Shown piece by piece: positions 5,701 to 7,205 of a stretch of DNA of 7,205 nt; the stretch's first letter is position 1, and the number at the start of each line of letters is the position of its first letter. The position numbers and the translations under genes are program-made. The DNA is from Bacteroidales bacterium (GTDB lineage: Bacteria > Bacteroidota > Bacteroidia > Bacteroidales > JAADJA01), in contig JAOZOC010000163.1 of the NCBI GenBank assembly GCA_029933495.1, positions 1-7,205 on the forward strand, given 5' to 3'. The notes beneath the pieces were generated by a model. That model was not told the origin of the DNA and ran no database searches. It saw only the letters and a program-made list of their open reading frames with translations.

Positions 5701-7205
5701 CCTGGCATAAGTAGTTCCCACTGTTGCAGTTAATGGTACGCTGAATGTCAGACTATTAAGTCCTGCTGACAGAGTAACATCATTAAAAATCTGTTCACCG
5801 ATATCACTCCATGAGCCGTTTCCGTCAAAGTCAATCCAGGCATTAAGTAATCCGGGAACCGAGGCTGCAACACTCACAGCTGCACCCTGGCCGGGCATTA
5901 GTGAAGAAGTAAATGTGACACCATCCTCATCATCTATGTTGTTATTATCATCACCAAGAGCATTCGGGTCGGGTAAACCATTTGATTCTGCATCAATTGT
6001 ACTCCCAAGGTATGTAACCCCATCTAAAATATGTCTTGCACCATCACTTGCAAGTAAAGTCGGATATGATGGGTCATTTGCATCACCAAAGTCATATTCG
6101 TATTCAACGGATGTCAGGATAAATGCCATGTCGGTATATAAATCGGTAGCTGCCCAATAAACAGTACTCCAGATATCAGGAACAGGCTGGTCTTTTTCAG
6201 CGGCTCCGCAAAGGATCGGATTTGCGCTTCTCATTGATTCCTGCCATCTCCATATTGCCGGATTGTTCGGGTCAATTGAAATCGCTGCTATGTCAAGCCA
6301 GTAATATGTTCCTGAATCCTGTACAAAAGGCTGATCCAGAATATATTCATACAGATAAATTACCGAACCCCCGGAATTGGTCATTCCGGTATTTTGCTCA
6401 ACAAGTGCTGTAAAAGGTACATTTACACCCCACAATTCAGGATCCTGTGGCAGACAATTTGACGGATCATTTGAGTGAATACTTAAGTGGAAATGCCCAA
6501 TACCAGCTCCTCTTTTTTCTGCATTATTGACATCAAGTTCGTAATTCCCCCACCAGTGGATATCGGTTACGAGACCGCCGCTACATAGCCAGTCATCAGC
6601 TTTTACGAGGGAATGATAAACCCCACTGACATCAATATAATCATGTGTATGCAATCCTGATAATGATGGATCAGGCCATTGTGCCCATTTATTATCTCCG
6701 TTTTCTTCAATCTCAACTTCGTAATCTTCTACCTCTCCGTCAGATGCTGATCCGGTATATGTTAACCCGGTTACGGTGCTGAATCTGAATCTTGTGTAGG
6801 TTGTCCCGACTATTGCATTAGCAGGAACAATGAAGTTTAGAGTGTTATTTCCGGTAGCCAAAGGAACATCGGTGAAGATTTGTTCTCCCACATCTGCCCA
6901 GTCACCATCCTTGTTAAAATCGAACCAGGCATTCAGGTAACCATTGGAAACAGATGCGTTTATAATAACTTTAACAGGATTTCCGGGAACGCAAGGCCAT
7001 ACAAACGTAACGCCATCTTCGTCATTTAGATTATTATTATCATCACCGAGAGCGTTTGGGTCAGGTTGGCCATCAGGTTCGGCATCTATTGATACACCCA
7101 TAAATGTTACTCCGTCCATTAGGTGGTTTGCACCGTTGTTGGCGGCAAGTGTAGGATAAGTCGGGTCAGAGGCATCACCCCAGTCGTATTCATCCTGTAC
7201 TTCTT
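2701..7205 (-). CDS. Giant GEVED-repeat surface protein, 3' part
   Basis: The frame is open from the right edge to the TAA at 2701-2703, giving 1500 visible residues with the N-terminus missing. The Met at 7117-7119 is internal: the codons before it (7120-7200) encode the start of the first repeat, EYDWGDASDPTYPTL. The order is GEVED, module A, GEVED, module B, GEVED, GEVED, module C, then a C-terminal region. GEVED repeats are named for the DGEVEDYEVEI strand and are typical of very large secreted bacterial proteins. The Asp/Asn-rich loops (ALGDDNNN-DEDGV, DFNKDGDW) suggest calcium-stabilised beta-sandwiches. The protein is strongly acidic and has no membrane segment or enzyme motif in the visible part. 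The C-terminus carries two EF-hand-like loops and ends in TGTQVPN, with no canonical T9SS or LPXTG signal. An adhesin or cell-surface stalk is the most likely role; this is inference from architecture. A terminator follows the stop codon. Confidence 0.9.
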   Translation of the reverse strand, partial: EVQDEYDWGDASDPTYPTLAANNGANHLMDGVTFMGVSIDAEPDGQPDPNALGDDNNNLNDEDGVTFVWPCVPGNPVKVIINASVSNGYLNAWFDFNKDGDWADVGEQIFTDVPLATGNNTLNFIVPANAIVGTTYTRFRFSTVTGLTYTGSASDGEVEDYEVEIEENGDNKWAQWPDPSLSGLHTHDYIDVSGVYHSLVKADDWLCSGGLVTDIHWWGNYELDVNNAEKRGAGIGHFHLSIHSNDPSNCLPQDPELWGVNVPFTALVEQNTGMTNSGGSVIYLYEYILDQPFVQDSGTYYWLDIAAISIDPNNPAIWRWQESMRSANPILCGAAEKDQPVPDIWSTVYWAATDLYTDMAFILTSVEYEYDFGDANDPSYPTLLASDGARHILDGVTYLGSTIDAESNGLPDPNALGDDNNNIDDEDGVTFTSSLMPGQGAAVSVAASVPGLLNAWIDFDGNGSWSDIGEQIFNDVTLSAGLNSLTFSVPLTATVGTTYARFRFSTASGLTYKGVAPDGEVEDYEVDIIESNIKWIQIPDPTLTGVHAHDYDNAGVYEDIIVADDWICGGGWVTDIHWWGAYDNDGNGNEMRGLGIDHFHLSIHLNDTITCLPLDPEVWGMDVPFFTLGEINTGMINSDGDTIYLYEFDLLEPFPQIEGKHYWLDITAISVDYNLPALWKWQLSSIGSPPIQCGVADKIMPNPGVWNTMYFNIELFGDMAFVITSEPTPDLDLGDADDPTYPTLLTNNGAAHIIDGVTYLGSLIDAEPDGQPDPNALGDDNNNLADEDGVSIWSSFYAGGSAMINITASVNGILNAWIDFNSDGDWNDANEQIFTDQSLTTGGNMFVISVPNNAVIGTTFARYRFSTASGLLPTGIAPDGEVEDYEIEILGDLDFGDAPDPSYPTLMASNGARHIVDPTICLGSQIDSETDGYQDANALGDDNNNLDDEDGVVLPTIIVPAQQNVVTVTASAAGYVNAWIDFDMNGTWADPGEQIFIDQAVTVGANTLIFNGPLTINYGTTFARFRFSTVQGLSFTGQAPDGEVEDYEVEIGPAYKWLQEPDLSDLGMDVNATLPNILADDFRCTITGPLTTISVWGSWYKDHIPWHEDPGAVSFTLSIHEDIPADQSPTGYSMPGNTLWLHTFNPGEFTVEVEAAGLAENWYDPAMPFFDPLGDTICWKYIFDLIQYAEPFIQTGTPDEPVIYWLDVQAQPMDQDPECMFGWKTSQQHFNDDAVWAIGNEPYMGDWNEMVYPPEHPFAGQSVDLAFSIQGLEDPFILVDLTAFLEGPYNGSTMSNNLNSAGLIPIAQPYNTDASAKWYYNGTESVFAVPSNATDWILVELRDTVSASTATGATRIAQRAAFVLDNGTIVATDGSSMLKFYTSFAYNPYVVLWHRNHLGILSNNPMNQPSAGVYTYNFTTGTGQAYLNGQKNLGNGVYGMYGGDGSPDGLIDSGDKSVWTNEAGTTGYLQSDFNLDTQVDNKDKNDIWVPNNTTGTQVPN
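2704..3381 (-). other. C-terminal region with two EF-hand/dockerin-like loops
   Basis: These roughly 226 residues end the protein. They start VDLTAFLEGPYNGSTM, continue through LIPIAQPYN, DWILVELRD, IAQRAAFVLDNGTIV, VVLWHRNHLGILS and YGMYGGDGSPDGLI, and finish DIWVPNNTTGTQVPN. From memory, this succession recurs at the extreme C-terminus of large surface proteins in Bacteroidota. Two 12-residue loops fit calcium-binding spacing (positions 1, 3, 5, 9, 12): DGSPDGLIDSGD (2839-2874) and DFNLDTQVDNKD (2755-2790). It could mediate calcium-dependent folding, attachment or sorting; which one is not shown by the sequence. Confidence 0.7.
3394..4044 (-). other. Module C, divergent longer relative of modules A and B (about 217 residues)
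   Basis: This module begins YKWLQEPDLSDLG and shares landmarks with modules A and B in the same order: LADDFRC, TTISVWGSW, FTLSIHED, YWLDVQA, FGWKTS and DLAFSIQ. It differs by a longer centre with LWLHTFNPGEFTVE, AENWYDPA, GDTICWKYIFD and FIQTGTPDEP, and by a HFNDDAVWAIG stretch near the end. I read it as the same fold with different loops, so possibly a different ligand or partner. The homology is inferred from motif order only. Confidence 0.6.
4045..4530 (-). repeat. GEVED repeat 4
   Basis: This is the last repeat, about 162 residues: DLDFGDAPDPSYPTLMASNG at the start, ICLGSQIDSETDG, GDDNNNLDDEDGV, WIDFDMNGTWADPGEQIF, TTFARFRFSTVQGLSFTG, then APDGEVEDYEVEIGP. It is the most divergent copy around 4400-4460, where the usual DAEPDGQPDPNALG becomes DSETDGYQDANALG. 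It leads into module C. Confidence 0.85.
4531..5016 (-). repeat. GEVED repeat 3
   Basis: This is a repeat of about 162 residues: DLDLGDADDPTYPTLL at the start, GDDNNNLADEDGV, WIDFNSDGDWNDANEQIF, TTFARYRFSTASGLLPTG, then APDGEVEDYEIEILG. It is the only copy followed directly by another GEVED repeat with no module between them. The linker to the next copy is essentially just the residues DLD. Confidence 0.85.
5023..5607 (-). other. Inter-repeat module B (about 195 residues)
   Basis: This is a close paralogue of module A, with more than half the positions identical by eye in the first two thirds. It has IKWIQIPDPTLTG, VADDWICGGG, VTDIHWWGAY, HFHLSIHLND, TCLPLDPEVWG, YLYEFDLLEPF, HYWLDITAIS, LWKWQLSS and DMAFVITSEP. 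All three cysteines of module A (WIC, TCLP, IQCG) are retained, which supports a conserved structural role for them. Confidence 0.7.
5608..6093 (-). repeat. GEVED repeat 2
   Basis: This copy has about 162 residues: DFGDANDPSYPTLLASDGARHILDG at the start (6093 downward), GDDNNNIDDEDGV, WIDFDGNGSWSDIGEQIF, TTYARFRFSTASGL, then APDGEVEDYEVDI. It begins directly after module A and ends directly before module B. The calcium-loop candidate is D-x-D-x-N-G-x-W. Confidence 0.85.
6106..6693 (-). other. Inter-repeat module A (about 196 residues)
   Basis: This module runs from NKWAQWPDPSLSG to DMAFILTSVE. Its landmarks are ADDWLCSGG, VTDIHWWGNY, HFHLSIHSND, a Cys-Leu-Pro (NCLPQDPELWG), YLYEYILDQPF, YYWLDIAAIS and IWRWQ. 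These are shared with module B and partly with module C. The pattern suggests one beta-rich, aromatic-rich domain with possible disulfides (Cys in WLCSGG, NCLP, ILCG). I recall similar domains of unknown function beside GEVED repeats but cannot name a family securely. The function may be binding, structural or spacing. Confidence 0.7.
6694..7185 (-). repeat. GEVED repeat 1
   Basis: This is the first visible repeat, about 164 residues, from DWGDASDPTYPTL through DDNNNLNDEDGV, DFNKDGDWADVGEQIF, TTYTRFRFSTVTGL and DGEVEDYEVEI. It is followed directly by module A. It departs slightly from the others: WFDF replaces WIDF and SASDGEVED replaces APDGEVED. Further copies may lie beyond the right edge. 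Confidence 0.85.

Noticed and set aside
7117..7119. Met codon as the start of the giant gene
   Set aside because: The frame continues upstream to the window edge and encodes the conserved beginning of the first GEVED repeat, so this Met is internal.
4045..7185. CRISPR-like or recent tandem DNA repeat
   Set aside because: The periodicity is at the protein level (units of about 162 residues); DNA copies are diverged, and there are no short repeats with spacers.
1..7205. The three genes as one functional system or operon
   Set aside because: The genes are separated by 425 and 268 bases, the middle gene has its own promoter, the last gene is convergent, and the first is a cytoplasmic redox enzyme unrelated to the exported proteins.

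Overview
The window looks like chromosomal DNA from a member of the Bacteroidota. Three things point there: an exact TTTG-N19-TAnnTTTG promoter, which is that phylum's own consensus, with no obvious Shine-Dalgarno before the gene it serves; a family of secreted PNGase F-like proteins; and a very large GEVED-repeat surface protein with a C-terminal region that recurs in this phylum. The rubredoxin-fused flavin reductase suggests an anaerobic or microaerophilic member. Species cannot be told from the sequence.

Layout. Bases 1-351 (+) are the 3' end of a flavin reductase-rubredoxin fusion gene whose start lies outside the window. Bases 352-776 are non-coding. They hold a degenerate GATT-type dispersed-repeat remnant near the first gene and a Bacteroidota promoter just before the second. 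Bases 777-2432 (+) encode a complete 551-residue exported protein: a signal peptide, a PNGase F-like two-domain core, and two extra beta-rich C-terminal domains. Bases 2433-2700 separate two convergent genes and contain a perfect 14-bp-stem terminator serving the minus-strand gene. Bases 2701-7205 (-) are the 3' 4.5 kb of a giant gene that runs off the right edge. At least 1500 residues are visible: four GEVED repeats, three copies of a roughly 200-residue beta-rich module placed between or after them, and a roughly 225-residue C-terminal region with two EF-hand or dockerin-like calcium loops.

How the genes relate. They do not form an operon. The reductase is a cytoplasmic redox or oxygen-defence enzyme. 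The PNGase F-like protein has its own promoter and is exported, and the giant protein is transcribed toward it. Both of the latter act outside the cytoplasm and could both concern glycoprotein or glycan surfaces, but that link is inference. The points most worth checking are the missing third catalytic acid in the PNGase F-like protein, the alternating GEVED/module architecture, and the conserved C-terminal region as a possible sorting or anchoring device. I found no defence system, mobile element, CRISPR array or RNA gene.
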